From Hydrogenovibrio halophilus DSM 15072 (GTDB lineage: Bacteria > Pseudomonadota > Gammaproteobacteria > Thiomicrospirales > Thiomicrospiraceae): a DNA stretch of 64,000 nt. Under the pieces are notes generated by a model that worked only from the letters and a program-made list of their open reading frames with translations, made no database searches and was not told the origin of the DNA. How positions within the stretch are numbered: position 1 is the stretch's first letter; the number at the start of each line of letters is the position of its first letter. The position numbers and the translations under genes were made by a program. This document shows positions 44,627-54,150 of this stretch, piece after piece. The stretch spans positions 1,743,164 to 1,807,163 of the forward strand of contig NZ_KB913033.1 of NCBI RefSeq assembly GCF_000384235.1, written 5' to 3'.

Positions 44627-46030
44627 ATGTTCGACCATTTATCCGACCGACTCAATCAAACGCTTAAAACCCTGACCGGTCAGGGCAAGTTGACCGAATC
44701 CAATATCAAGGATGCGCTGCGTGATGTGCGCCGCGCCCTGCTTGAAGCCGATGTGGCTCTGCCGGTGGTCAAAACCTTCATCGATCAGGTGCGTGAACGC
44801 GCGATCGGGCAGGAAGTGTCGGCCAGCCTGAATCCGGGGCAGGCATTCATCAAGATTGTGCGCGACCAGTTGACCGAGGTAATGGGCGAGGCCGCGACCC
44901 CGCTGAATTTCAATGTCGAACCGCCGGCGATTTTTATGGTCGCGGGTCTGCAGGGGGCCGGTAAAACCACCTCGGTGGGCAAGCTGGCCAAATGGCTGCA
45001 GGAAAAAGAAAAGAAAAAAGTGATGGTGGTGTCGGCCGATGTGTATCGGCCCGCGGCGATCAAACAGCTGGAAACCCTGGCCGAGCAGATTGAGGTCTCG
45101 TTTTTTCCGTCCGATGCGGATCAGGACCCGGTGGAAATTGCCAAAGCCGCGCACGCACAGGCCCGCCGCGAATTTGTTGATGTGCTGATTCTCGATACCG
45201 CCGGGCGTCTGCACGTCGATGAGACCATGATGGACGAAGTCACACGTCTGAACGCGGCGGTCAAACCGGCCGAAACTTTGTTTGTGGTCGATGCCATGAC
45301 CGGTCAGGATGCCGCCAATACGGCCAAGGCGTTTGACGAAGCTCTGCCGCTCACCGGGGTGATCCTGACCAAGACCGACGGCGATGCCCGTGGTGGGGCG
45401 GCCCTGTCGATCCGCCAGATTACCGGCAAGCCGATCAAGTTCATCGGTTCGGGCGAAAAAACCGATGCGCTGGAAACCTTCCACCCGGATCGTATGGCCG
45501 GACGGATACTGGGCATGGGCGACATGCTCAGCATGATCGAAGAAGCGGAAAGCAAAATCGATCAGAAAAAAGCCCAGAAATTTGCCAAGAAAATCAAAAA
45601 ATCCGGTCAGTTTGATCTGGTCGATTTTCTGGAACAACTGCAGCAGATCAACCAGATGGGCGGCGTTGGCGGCCTGATGGGCAAGCTGCCGGGCATGGGT
45701 CAGCTCAAGGACAAGGTGGATGAAAACGTGGTGGAAAAAGACTTCAAGCGTCTGGAAGCCATCATTTATTCCATGACCCCGCAGGAACGTTCCCACCCGG
45801 CGATCATTAAGGGATCGCGCAAAAAACGCATTGCCAATGGGTCCGGTACCTCGGTGCAGGAGGTCAACAAACTGATGAAGCAGTTTGCCCAGATGCAGAA
45901 AATGATGAAGAAAATGAAAGGCGGCGGCATGAAAAACATGATGCGCGCCATGGGCGGCATGGGAGGCGGCAAACTGCCACCCGGCATGGGCGGTGGCGGC
46001 GGAGGCATGATGCCGCCGGGCATGCGCTGA
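44627..46030 (+). CDS. ffh: Signal recognition particle protein Ffh
   Basis: A 467-residue SRP GTPase that targets nascent membrane proteins. N domain from MFDHLSDRLNQTL, G1 GLQGAGKTTSVGKL, DTAGRLHVDETMMDE, TKTDGDARGGAALS, then the Met-rich M domain and a Gly/Met-rich tail. The ATG at 44627 matches the family; an ATG eight codons upstream is less likely. A palindrome copy lies on each side of the gene, the second forming its stop. Confidence 0.97.
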   Translation: MFDHLSDRLNQTLKTLTGQGKLTESNIKDALRDVRRALLEADVALPVVKTFIDQVRERAIGQEVSASLNPGQAFIKIVRDQLTEVMGEAATPLNFNVEPPAIFMVAGLQGAGKTTSVGKLAKWLQEKEKKKVMVVSADVYRPAAIKQLETLAEQIEVSFFPSDADQDPVEIAKAAHAQARREFVDVLILDTAGRLHVDETMMDEVTRLNAAVKPAETLFVVDAMTGQDAANTAKAFDEALPLTGVILTKTDGDARGGAALSIRQITGKPIKFIGSGEKTDALETFHPDRMAGRILGMGDMLSMIEEAESKIDQKKAQKFAKKIKKSGQFDLVDFLEQLQQINQMGGVGGLMGKLPGMGQLKDKVDENVVEKDFKRLEAIIYSMTPQERSHPAIIKGSRKKRIANGSGTSVQEVNKLMKQFAQMQKMMKKMKGGGMKNMMRAMGGMGGGKLPPGMGGGGGGMMPPGMR

Positions 46031-46041
46031 CCAGGCCTGGT
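46030..46041. repeat. Iterated palindrome copy 13 (over ffh stop)
   Basis: Exact ACCAGGCCTGGT with TG before and CA after; the TGA is the ffh stop codon. Confidence 0.95.
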
Positions 46042-46060
46042 CAATTTGGCTGTTTGCGCG

Positions 46061-46732
46061 TCAGTCCGACGTTTGGTCCTGATGAAAACTCAGGCAGGGC
46101 CAATCGCGTTTTTTGGCTTCGGTGCGCAATGTCTCATCGCCATCGACCACAAAAGGGTGGCTGACCTGTTCCAGTAACGGCAGGTCATTGTGTGAGTCGG
46201 AATAAAAATGGCTTCCAGCGAGTGTTTCCGCCCGGTCTTGCAGCCATTCATGCAGGCGGGTGATTTTGCCGGCCTGAAACGACGGCGTGCCGGTGATTTC
46301 GCCGGTAAAGCGGTCGTCGACGATTTCGGGATCGGTGCCGATCAGGTTGTCGATGCCGTACAAGGCCCCGATGGGGCGGGTAATGAAGCTGTTGGTGGCG
46401 GTAATGATCAACAGGGTATCGCCTTTTTGGCGATGCGCATCGACCACTTCTTGGGCCCTGGTCTGATAAATGGGCTCAATCCAGTCGCGGACAAACTCCG
46501 CCCGCCAGTCGTTCAAGGTTGTCATGTCATAATGGATCAGCGGGGACAGGGAAAATCGCTGGTACTGAAGAATGTCCAGCGTGCCGTTGAGATAGTCCTG
46601 GTGGAACCGATGGTTGGCCTGTTCGTAAAACGCCGGGTCCACCGCGTTTTTGTGAATCAGAAACTGGCCCCAGAGAAAATCGCTGTCTCCGTGGATGAGG
46701 GTGTTGTCCAGATCAAAAATGGCCAGTGCCAT
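46061..46732 (-). CDS. HAD-IB family phosphatase (SerB-like)
   Basis: A 223-residue HAD hydrolase: FDLDNTLIHGDSD gives the catalytic DxDxT, LIITATNSF the second motif, and FYSDSHNDLPLLEQV the acidic third. The cap helices match the HAD-IB subgroup related to phosphoserine phosphatase; the natural substrate is unclear. AAGGGG precedes the ATG at 46732. Diverges from rppH. Confidence 0.88.
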   Translation of the reverse strand: MALAIFDLDNTLIHGDSDFLWGQFLIHKNAVDPAFYEQANHRFHQDYLNGTLDILQYQRFSLSPLIHYDMTTLNDWRAEFVRDWIEPIYQTRAQEVVDAHRQKGDTLLIITATNSFITRPIGALYGIDNLIGTDPEIVDDRFTGEITGTPSFQAGKITRLHEWLQDRAETLAGSHFYSDSHNDLPLLEQVSHPFVVDGDETLRTEAKKRDWPCLSFHQDQTSD

Positions 46733-46827
46733 AGGTCCCCTTTGTCGGTTGGTCAAGGTGGGTTGGTTAAAGCGGCCGGTCATGACAGCTTGAAGCCTTG
46801 GAATCAGCTATTTTAGAGAATAAAAAA

Positions 46828-46857
46828 TTGAAATAAAACCGGTTTTGTTGTCATAAT
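46828..46857 (+). promoter_or_regulatory. Promoter of rppH
   Basis: TTGAAA (46828-46833), 18-base spacer, CATAAT (46852-46857). Confidence 0.55.
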
Positions 46858-46935
46858 TAAACGCAAAATCGTGAGCAGGCAAGTGACGTTTTCATGAAAG
46901 TATACCGCGCGCCTGTGCAGACCAAAGGACATTCT

Positions 46936-47436
46936 GTGATTGATGAATCGGGATACCGGCCCAATGTCGGGATCATTATTGTGAACAAGGAAGGCCGGCT
47001 TTTCTGGGGAAAGCGTGTCAACCAGGAGGCCTGGCAGTTCCCGCAGGGAGGCATGCGAGAGCATGAAACTCCCCAGCAGGCCGTGTTTCGTGAGCTCAAG
47101 GAAGAAGTCGGCCTGGAGCCCAGCGATGTGCGCGTGCTCGGTCGCACTCAGGACTGGCTGCATTACGACCTGCCCCGGCATTTGATCCGTCAGCACAGCC
47201 AGCCGATTTGCATCGGGCAGAAACAGATCTGGTTTCTGCTGGGCATGGTCGGCGATGAAGACAGTATTGACGTGGCCGCCCACGAAGAGCCCGAATTTGA
47301 AGGCTGGGAGTGGGTGGATTACTGGGTGCCGGTACAAAAAGTGGTTTCCTTCAAGCAGGCCGTTTACCATCAGGCGTTGACCGAGCTCGAAAGTTCTCTG
47401 CATCAATTCTGGTTCAAAAACCTGTCATCCAAATAA
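46936..47436 (+). CDS. rppH: RNA pyrophosphohydrolase
   Basis: A 166-residue Nudix hydrolase that strips pyrophosphate from mRNA 5' ends to trigger decay. The Nudix box is GGMREHETPQQAVFRELKEE; WGKRVNQEAWQFPQ and YDLPRHLIR are RppH-specific. GTG at 46936 is chosen because AAAGGAC is spaced correctly and the start IDESGYRPNVGII equals the family N-terminus; the ATG at 46894 would add 14 residues. Confidence 0.94.
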   Translation: MIDESGYRPNVGIIIVNKEGRLFWGKRVNQEAWQFPQGGMREHETPQQAVFRELKEEVGLEPSDVRVLGRTQDWLHYDLPRHLIRQHSQPICIGQKQIWFLLGMVGDEDSIDVAAHEEPEFEGWEWVDYWVPVQKVVSFKQAVYHQALTELESSLHQFWFKNLSSK

Positions 47437-47781
47437 GGATGCATGCCTTATATACTGCTTTTGTCGCTGACAGAGGCCAGCCTTGCCGGGCCGTTTCTCC
47501 AAGCGCGGTTGGGCAATGCCAATTAAAAAGTGTTATCATCCCCGTTTAATTATTTCCCTGGGGCAGGCTTGGTCAAAAACAAACCGGGTTGTGTCGGCAG
47601 GGCTCTGATTTGACTCCTTCTTTCGAAAGGGGTACGTGCCGGCATACAAAGTAGCTGGACTCCGGCACGGTTCAAGTTGGCGGTGACGATAAGACCTATC
47701 CGTCGCTGAATGGTTTTCGGAAAACCCAGCCTCCGAAACACAGGGTCTCCCCTGAAACACCAACCAAAGAGGTTAACCCCT
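47437..47781 (+). other. Long leader region of aceEF-lpdA
   Basis: A 345-base gap. It has TATCAT near 47533 as a possible -10, a degenerate palindrome copy at 47562, and an eight-bp hairpin CGTGCCGG (47635-47642) / CCGGCACG (47662-47669). No ORF. Probably the promoter and untranslated leader of the pyruvate dehydrogenase operon. Confidence 0.5.
47562..47573. repeat. Degenerate palindrome copy (9 of 12)
   Basis: GGCAGGCTTGGT followed by CAAAAAC, matching the right flank of the perfect copies. Confidence 0.4.
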
Positions 47782-50442
47782 ATGAACGATAAGTTCGTTG
47801 ATCAGGATCCACAGGAAACACAGGAATGGATCGATGCATTGGAAGCCGTTGTCTCGTTTGAAGGCTCCGATAAAGCCCAACATATCATTTCAAGCTTGAT
47901 TGAAAAAGCCCGTTTGCACGGAATCGACATTCCTTATTCTGCAAACACCCCTTACATCAACACCATTGCCCCGGAAGAGCAGGAACGTTATCCCGGCGAC
48001 ATGAGCATCGAGCGTAAATTGCGCGCTCTGCTGCGCTGGAACGCGATGGCAATGGTGGCGCGCGCCAACAAACACTCCGGTGTTGGCGGGCACATTGCTT
48101 CCTATGCCTCCAGCTGTACCCTTTATGAAGTCGGTATGAACCATTTCTTTAAAGGGCCTGATCACGAACAGGGCGCGGACATGGTGTTCTTTCAGGGACA
48201 CACTGCGCCGGGCATGTATTCGCGCGCTTTCCTGGAAGGCCGTCTGGAAGCCGACCAACTCAAAAACTACCGTCAGGAAGTCGATGGCAACGGCCTGGCC
48301 TCCTATCCGCACCCCTGGTTGATGCCCGATTTCTGGCAGTTCCCAACCGTTTCCATGGGGCTGGGACCTCTGATGGCTCTGTATCAGGCGCGCTTTATGA
48401 AATACATGCAGTCGCGCGGTCTGGCCGAAACCGAAGGGCGCAAGGTCTGGGCCTTTTTGGGCGATGGCGAAATGGACGAGCCGGAATCGCGTGGGGCGAT
48501 TCAATTGGCGCGCCGCGAAAAGCTGGACAATCTGATTTACGTGATCAACTGCAACCTGCAGCGTCTGGACGGGCCGGTACGCGGCAACGACAAGATCATT
48601 CAGGAACTCGAAGGCGTTTTCCGCGGGGCTGGCTGGAATGTGATCAAGGTGCTTTGGGGCTCCGGCTGGGATGAGCTGCTGGCCAAGGACACTTCCGGCA
48701 AGCTGATTGAGCGCATGGGCGAAGTCGTGGACGGCGAATACCAGGGCTACAAAGCCAAGGACGGCGCGTTTGTGCGCAAGCATTTCTTTGGCAAATACCC
48801 GGAAACCGCCGAACTGGTCAAGGACATGACCGATGACGAAATTTTCCGTCTGACCCGTGGCGGTCATTCCCCACGCAAACTCTACAATGCTTACAAGCGT
48901 GCCACCGAGACCAAAGGCCAGCCCACCGTGATTCTGGCGAAAACGGTCAAAGGCTACGGCATGGGGCAATACGGCGAAGCCGCCAACACCGCCCACCAGC
49001 AGAAGAAACTGGACATGGACGGTCTCAAATATTTCCGCGACCGCTTCTCGGTGCCGATTTCGGACGAAGAACTGAAAAAAGACATTCCGTTTTATCGCCC
49101 CGACAAAGACTCCGACATCATCAAGTATATGACCGAGCGTCGTGAAGCCATGGGCGGTTCTCTGCCGGTCCGTCAGGACAAGGCCGATCCTTTGCCTGTG
49201 CCCGATCTGTCCGCATTCAAGATGCTGACCGACGGCACCGGCGATCGCGAAATGTCGACCACCATGGCGTTTGTCCGCATCATCTCCATTCTGTTGCGCG
49301 ACAAAAAACTGGGGCCACGTTGTGTGCCGATCATCCCGGATGAGGCGCGTACCTTCGGTATGGAAGGCCTGTTCCGCCAGGTCGGCATTTACGATCCGGC
49401 CGGTCAGTTGTATGAGCCAATGGATAGCGACCAGTTGATGTGGTACAAAGAGTCCGCCAACGGTCAGGTGTTCCAGGAAGGCATCAACGAAGCCGGCGCC
49501 ATGGCCAACTGGATTGCCGCAGCCACTGCGTATGCCAACTACGGCACCAGCATGATTCCGTTCTACATTTACTATTCCATGTTCGGTTATCAGCGCATTG
49601 GCGATCTGGCCTGGGCCGCCGGGGATTCGCGTGCGCGCGGTTTCCTGATGGGCGGTACCGCCGGTCGCACCACGCTGGAAGGCGAAGGCCTGCAGCACAG
49701 TGACGGCCACAACCTGATTCAGTTCAGCCATGTGCCCAACTGTTTGAGCTATGATCCGACCTTTGCCTATGAAATGGCGGTGATCATTCGTGACGGCATC
49801 AAGCGCATGATGCACGAAAAGGAAGACGTGTATTACTACATCACCTGCATGAATGAAAACTACAGCCATCCGGCGATGCCTGATGGGTGCGAAGAGGGCA
49901 TTCTGAAAGGGCTGTACAACTTCCGTCAATCTGAAAGCAAGCACAAAAAACGGGTACAGCTGATGGGCTCCGGCACCATCTTCCGTGAGGTGATCGCGGC
50001 GGCTGAGATGTTGGAAAGCGACTGGGACGTGGCCGCAGACCTGTGGTCGGCCCCAAGCTTTAACCTGCTGGCACGTGACGGCGATGAAACCGAGCGTCAC
50101 AACCGCTTGCATCCGACCGACAAGCCGAAAACATCCTATTGTGAAGCCACCTTGTCCGGTGCCAAAGGGCCGTTTATCGCGGCCACGGATTACATTCGGG
50201 AATACCCGAACAAAATCCGTGCCTTTGTGCCGGGTGAATTCTATGCGTTGGGCACCGATGGTTTCGGGCGTTCCGACACGCGTGAACAATTGCGTAAGTT
50301 CTTTGAAGTGGATCGCTACCATGTTGTGGTCGCTGCGCTCAAAGCGTTGGCCGATCAGGGCGAGATCAAAGCCGATGTGGTCCAGAAGGCGATTGACACC
50401 TACAAGATTGATGCGGACAAAGTCTATCCGACTCACGCATAA
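47782..50442 (+). CDS. aceE: Pyruvate dehydrogenase E1 component
   Basis: An 886-residue homodimeric-type E1 that decarboxylates pyruvate with thiamine diphosphate. The ThDP motif runs from GDGEMDEPES to about INCNLQRLDGPV; GRTTLEGEGLQHSDGH is the second family block. AGAGG precedes the ATG at 47782. First gene of aceE-aceF-lpdA feeding acetyl-CoA to the TCA cycle. Confidence 0.98.
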   Translation: MNDKFVDQDPQETQEWIDALEAVVSFEGSDKAQHIISSLIEKARLHGIDIPYSANTPYINTIAPEEQERYPGDMSIERKLRALLRWNAMAMVARANKHSGVGGHIASYASSCTLYEVGMNHFFKGPDHEQGADMVFFQGHTAPGMYSRAFLEGRLEADQLKNYRQEVDGNGLASYPHPWLMPDFWQFPTVSMGLGPLMALYQARFMKYMQSRGLAETEGRKVWAFLGDGEMDEPESRGAIQLARREKLDNLIYVINCNLQRLDGPVRGNDKIIQELEGVFRGAGWNVIKVLWGSGWDELLAKDTSGKLIERMGEVVDGEYQGYKAKDGAFVRKHFFGKYPETAELVKDMTDDEIFRLTRGGHSPRKLYNAYKRATETKGQPTVILAKTVKGYGMGQYGEAANTAHQQKKLDMDGLKYFRDRFSVPISDEELKKDIPFYRPDKDSDIIKYMTERREAMGGSLPVRQDKADPLPVPDLSAFKMLTDGTGDREMSTTMAFVRIISILLRDKKLGPRCVPIIPDEARTFGMEGLFRQVGIYDPAGQLYEPMDSDQLMWYKESANGQVFQEGINEAGAMANWIAAATAYANYGTSMIPFYIYYSMFGYQRIGDLAWAAGDSRARGFLMGGTAGRTTLEGEGLQHSDGHNLIQFSHVPNCLSYDPTFAYEMAVIIRDGIKRMMHEKEDVYYYITCMNENYSHPAMPDGCEEGILKGLYNFRQSESKHKKRVQLMGSGTIFREVIAAAEMLESDWDVAADLWSAPSFNLLARDGDETERHNRLHPTDKPKTSYCEATLSGAKGPFIAATDYIREYPNKIRAFVPGEFYALGTDGFGRSDTREQLRKFFEVDRYHVVVAALKALADQGEIKADVVQKAIDTYKIDADKVYPTHA

Positions 50443-50540
50443 AAACCTACGCTGTCGGCGCGGGTTGGAAAAAGCCCGCGACGGCCACAGAATGCATCTT
50501 TCAATGACCACGTTCATTGACTGACAAAAGGATAAGGATT

Positions 50541-51881
50541 ATGGCAACGCAAGACATTACCATTCCCGATATCGGCGACTTTGACTCGGTCGAAGTCATT
50601 GAAGTACTGATCGCCGAGGGCGATGAGGTGGCGGTTGACGACTCGTTGATCACACTGGAGTCGGACAAGGCCACCATGGAAATCCCCGCCCCGGCCTCGG
50701 GCAAAATCGAGTCACTGACGGTCAAAGTCGGCGACAAGGTGGCGGAAGGCGACGTGATCGGACAGATGTCGGCAGAAGCGGACGAGGCCTCAGGCAAAGG
50801 CGCCGCGGACACCTCTGATGCGTCGGATTCTGCCGCCGAACCCCCTCAGAAAGAAGCCGCGCCAAGCAAGGCCGAGACACCCGCAGAAGCCCCCGCGCCT
50901 GCTGCCAGCACGCCGGCAACGACCTCTGTGGATCAGGCCGCGCAGGTGGCGCGCAAACCGGTCAACGCCCAGTCCATGGGCGCGAAATCGCATGCCTCGC
51001 CTTCGGTGCGGGCTTTTGCCCGCAAGCTGGGTGTGGATCTGGGTCAGGTGACTGGCACCGGCCCCAAAGGCCGAGTTGTGCAGCCGGATGTGGAAGGCTT
51101 TATCAAGTCGGCCATGCAGGGGCAGGGCGCCGGGATGACCGGCGCGGGGATTCCGCCCGTACCGGAGGTGGATTTCTCCCAGTTCGGCGAGACCACCACC
51201 GAGGAACTGGGCCGGATCAAGAAGCTGTCGGGCAAATTCCTGCAGACCAGCTGGTTGAACGTGCCCCATGTGACCCAGTTTGATGAAACCGACATCACCG
51301 ACATGGATGCCTTCCGCAAGGACATGAAACCTCAGGCGGAAAAAGCCGGGGTCAAGCTCACACCATTGGTGTTTGTGATGAAGGCCGTGGTCAAAGCCCT
51401 GCAGGATTTCCCCAGCTTTAATGCCTCCCTGTCTGCGGATGGGCAGTCGGTGATCAAAAAGCACTATTACAACATCGGTGTCGCGGTGGATACTCCGAAC
51501 GGCCTGGTGGTCCCGGTGGTGCGCGACGTCGATCAAAAAGGCATTTTTGAGCTTTCGGAAGAATTGATGACCTTGTCGACCAAAGCACGGGATGGCAAGC
51601 TTTCGCCTAAAGACATGTCGGGCGGTTGTTTCAGCATTTCCAGCCTGGGCGGCATTGGCGGCACCCAGTTCACCCCGATTGTGAACGCCCCGGAAGTGGC
51701 GATCATGGGCTTGTCCAAAGCCAAGATGCAGCCGGTCTGGAATGGTTCGGAGTTTGAACCGCGTCTGATCATGCCGTTTAGTGTGTCCTACGACCATCGG
51801 GCGATTGACGGGGCCGAAGGGGTGCGTTTTACCACCACCGTTGGCCAGTATCTGTCCGATCTGAGACAACTGATTCTGTAA
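50541..51881 (+). CDS. aceF: Dihydrolipoamide acetyltransferase E2
   Basis: A 446-residue E2. One lipoyl domain (about 1-75, lipoyl Lys in ESDKATMEIP), an Ala/Pro-rich linker, the peripheral subunit-binding domain (ASPSVRAFARKLGVDLGQV), and the catalytic domain with YDHRAIDGAEG. E. coli AceF has three lipoyl domains; here there is one, with another on the E3 subunit. AAGGA precedes the ATG. Confidence 0.97.
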   Translation: MATQDITIPDIGDFDSVEVIEVLIAEGDEVAVDDSLITLESDKATMEIPAPASGKIESLTVKVGDKVAEGDVIGQMSAEADEASGKGAADTSDASDSAAEPPQKEAAPSKAETPAEAPAPAASTPATTSVDQAAQVARKPVNAQSMGAKSHASPSVRAFARKLGVDLGQVTGTGPKGRVVQPDVEGFIKSAMQGQGAGMTGAGIPPVPEVDFSQFGETTTEELGRIKKLSGKFLQTSWLNVPHVTQFDETDITDMDAFRKDMKPQAEKAGVKLTPLVFVMKAVVKALQDFPSFNASLSADGQSVIKKHYYNIGVAVDTPNGLVVPVVRDVDQKGIFELSEELMTLSTKARDGKLSPKDMSGGCFSISSLGGIGGTQFTPIVNAPEVAIMGLSKAKMQPVWNGSEFEPRLIMPFSVSYDHRAIDGAEGVRFTTTVGQYLSDLRQLIL

Positions 51882-51890
51882 GGAGGCGCC

Positions 51891-53657
51891 ATGAGCAAAG
51901 AAGTAGAGATCCGCATCCCGGACATTGGCGACTTCGCAGAAGTCGATGTGATCGAAGTATTGGTCGGTCCGGGCGATGAGGTGATTCAGGACGATTCGTT
52001 GCTGACACTGGAGTCCGACAAGGCCACCATGGAAATTCCGGCGCCTTACGCCGGTCGCATTACCGAGATCAATGTGTCGGTGGGCGACAAGGTACAGGAA
52101 GGCTCTTATGTCGGCAAAATCGAGATCGCCGATGAACAGAGTGTGTCCTCCAATGTGGAAACCTCGGTTGCCGCTGACGACTCTGCCAGGTCGGGTCAAG
52201 CGGCCAGCCCTGCGCCGACGGCTTCGGCCGATCCGGATGCCGATCAGCACTGCGATGTGCTGGTGTTGGGCTCAGGCCCTGGCGGTTACACCGCGGCCTT
52301 TCGCGCGGCCGATCTGGGCAAGAAAGTGGTCATGGTCGAGCGCTATGACCGCATTGGCGGGGTCTGCCTCAATGTGGGCTGCATTCCCTCCAAAGCCTTG
52401 CTGCATATGTCGGAAATCCTGAATGAAACCAAAGAGATGGCCGATCACGGCATCGCCTTTGGCAAACCGGAGATCGACATCGACAAAATCCGCGGATTCA
52501 AGGACGGTGTCATCAACAAGTTGACCGGCGGTCTGTCGGGCTTGGCCAAGGCCCGTGGGGTCGAAGTCGTTCAGGGTTATGGCAAGTTCAGCGGCGCGCA
52601 TTCGGTGACGGTGGACCTGGCCGAGGGCGGCACGAAAACCGTGTCGTTTGATCAGGCGATCATCGCCGCCGGTTCGCGAGTGGTCCGATTGCCGTTTATT
52701 CCGCATGATGACCCGCGGGTGATGGATTCGACCGATGCGCTGGAACTGGAAGAGATCCCCGGACGCATGCTGATCATCGGCGGGGGCATCATCGGGCTGG
52801 AAATGGCACAGGTCTATGATTCACTGGGAGCGAACATCACCGTGGTGGAACTGGGCGATACCATCATTCCCGGTGCCGACAAAGACATCAGCAAGCCACT
52901 GCTCAAGCGCATCAAAAAGCGCTATGAAAACATTTACCTGTCGAGCAAAGTCACGAACGTCGAAGCCAGAGACGATGGCTTGGAAGTGAGCTTTGAAGGC
53001 AAAAACTGTCCGGAAAAAGACACCTTTGATCGCATTCTGGTCGCGGTTGGGCGTCAGCCCAATGGCCTTCTGGTCGGGGCGGAAAAGGCCGGTGTGTCCG
53101 TGAACGATCACGGCTTTATTGAAGTCGATGAGCGTCAGAAAACCAATGTCGACCACATTTATGCCATCGGTGACATAGTGGGTCAGCCAATGCTGGCACA
53201 CAAAGCGGTGCACGAAGGCAAGGTGGCCGCCGAAGTCATTGCCGGGATGCCGTCTGCCTTCACGCCCATGGGCATCCCATCTGTGGCCTATACCGATCCC
53301 GAAGTCGCCTGGGCGGGCAAAACCGAAGACGAACTCAAGGCCGAAGGCATTGACTATGAAAAAGGCGCTTTCCCCTGGGCCGCGTCCGGTCGCAGCTTGA
53401 GTCTGGGCCGGGATGATGGTCTGACCAAAGCCTTGTTCTGTGCCAAAACGCACCGTCTGCTCGGTTGCGGCATCGTTGGCCCCAATGCGGGCGAGTTGAT
53501 TGCCGAAGCCATGCTGGCGATAGAAATGGGGGCCGACATGCAGGACATCGGTCTGACCATTCACCCGCATCCAACCCTGAGTGAGACGCTGGGCTTTGCT
53601 GCGGAAATGGCCGAAGGCACCATTACCGATCTGATGCCGCCGAAAAAGAAGAAATGA
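51891..53657 (+). CDS. lpdA: Dihydrolipoamide dehydrogenase E3 with N-terminal lipoyl domain
   Basis: A 588-residue flavoprotein. Residues about 1-80 are a lipoyl domain with ESDKATMEIP identical to that in AceF, then an Ala/Asp linker and a full E3: GSGPGGYTAAFRAADLG, redox pair CLNVGC, NAD site GGGIIGLEMAQVY, and the C-terminal HPHPTLSE His-Glu. Fused lipoyl-E3 forms are known in some bacteria such as Neisseria. The stop TGA comes from a palindrome copy. Confidence 0.97.
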   Translation: MSKEVEIRIPDIGDFAEVDVIEVLVGPGDEVIQDDSLLTLESDKATMEIPAPYAGRITEINVSVGDKVQEGSYVGKIEIADEQSVSSNVETSVAADDSARSGQAASPAPTASADPDADQHCDVLVLGSGPGGYTAAFRAADLGKKVVMVERYDRIGGVCLNVGCIPSKALLHMSEILNETKEMADHGIAFGKPEIDIDKIRGFKDGVINKLTGGLSGLAKARGVEVVQGYGKFSGAHSVTVDLAEGGTKTVSFDQAIIAAGSRVVRLPFIPHDDPRVMDSTDALELEEIPGRMLIIGGGIIGLEMAQVYDSLGANITVVELGDTIIPGADKDISKPLLKRIKKRYENIYLSSKVTNVEARDDGLEVSFEGKNCPEKDTFDRILVAVGRQPNGLLVGAEKAGVSVNDHGFIEVDERQKTNVDHIYAIGDIVGQPMLAHKAVHEGKVAAEVIAGMPSAFTPMGIPSVAYTDPEVAWAGKTEDELKAEGIDYEKGAFPWAASGRSLSLGRDDGLTKALFCAKTHRLLGCGIVGPNAGELIAEAMLAIEMGADMQDIGLTIHPHPTLSETLGFAAEMAEGTITDLMPPKKKK

Positions 53658-53668
53658 CCAGGCCTGGT
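53657..53668. repeat. Iterated palindrome copy 14 (over lpdA stop)
   Basis: Exact ACCAGGCCTGGT; its TGA flank is the lpdA stop, 19 bases ahead of the terminator. Confidence 0.95.
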
Positions 53669-53686
53669 TGATTTCGTTCTTCTGTA

Positions 53687-53713
53687 AAACCCGCGATTGA
53701 TTGCGGGTTTTTT
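53687..53713 (+). terminator. Terminator of aceEF-lpdA
   Basis: AAACCCGC / GCGGGTTT, eight-base loop, then T's. Confidence 0.93.
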
Positions 53714-53781
53714 GGTTGCGCCAAGCATAGGCTGGCGACAAGACATTGAGATCGACCTGTGCAATCAAAAGGAATATCGAC

Positions 53782-54111
53782 ATGGTAAACAGTTACGAAG
53801 CGTTGCATGTCATCGTGCAACAGGCGCTTTCGGATTTCGCCGATGACCATTCCGAGGCGGCCATTGCGTTTGAGATCCCCAAAGACATGCCGGAAGGCGC
53901 TTGCGCTCTGGCCAATGCGGTCAACCGAAAAAAGGCAGTGTTCATTCTGGCCCGATTCGGGGATGAGTACAAAGTGGGTTATGCGCTTTATGAGCCGGAT
54001 GAACTCAGTAAACTTCAGCCCGTGCATCTGGCCGATGTCAATCACGATGAGTTCGATGCGGCGTTCGTGATTCGTTTGATCAGGGATTTCTTGCTGGATG
54101 AGCCTGGTTGA
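53782..54111 (+). CDS. Hypothetical protein
   Basis: A 109-residue acidic soluble protein with mixed alpha/beta character (FILARFGDEYKVGYALYEPDEL, then VNHDEFDAAFVIRLIRDFLL). No signal or membrane segment and no family recognised. AAAAGGA lies upstream of the ATG. The end of the gene, GCCTGGTTGA, resembles half of the iterated palindrome. It stands alone after a terminator. Confidence 0.65.
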   Translation: MVNSYEALHVIVQQALSDFADDHSEAAIAFEIPKDMPEGACALANAVNRKKAVFILARFGDEYKVGYALYEPDELSKLQPVHLADVNHDEFDAAFVIRLIRDFLLDEPG

Positions 54112-54150
54112 AGAGGCGACTGCCTGACTTTGAATGTGTCAAAGGACGGT

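Noticed and set aside
47890-50517. 875-codon open frame on the minus strand opposite aceE
   Set aside because: It is a by-product of codon bias in aceE; it has no domain, and the plus strand encodes a full pyruvate dehydrogenase E1.
54100-54111. GCCTGGTTGA at the end of the gene at 53782 as a copy
   Set aside because: Only the right half matches; treated as a possible relic, not counted.
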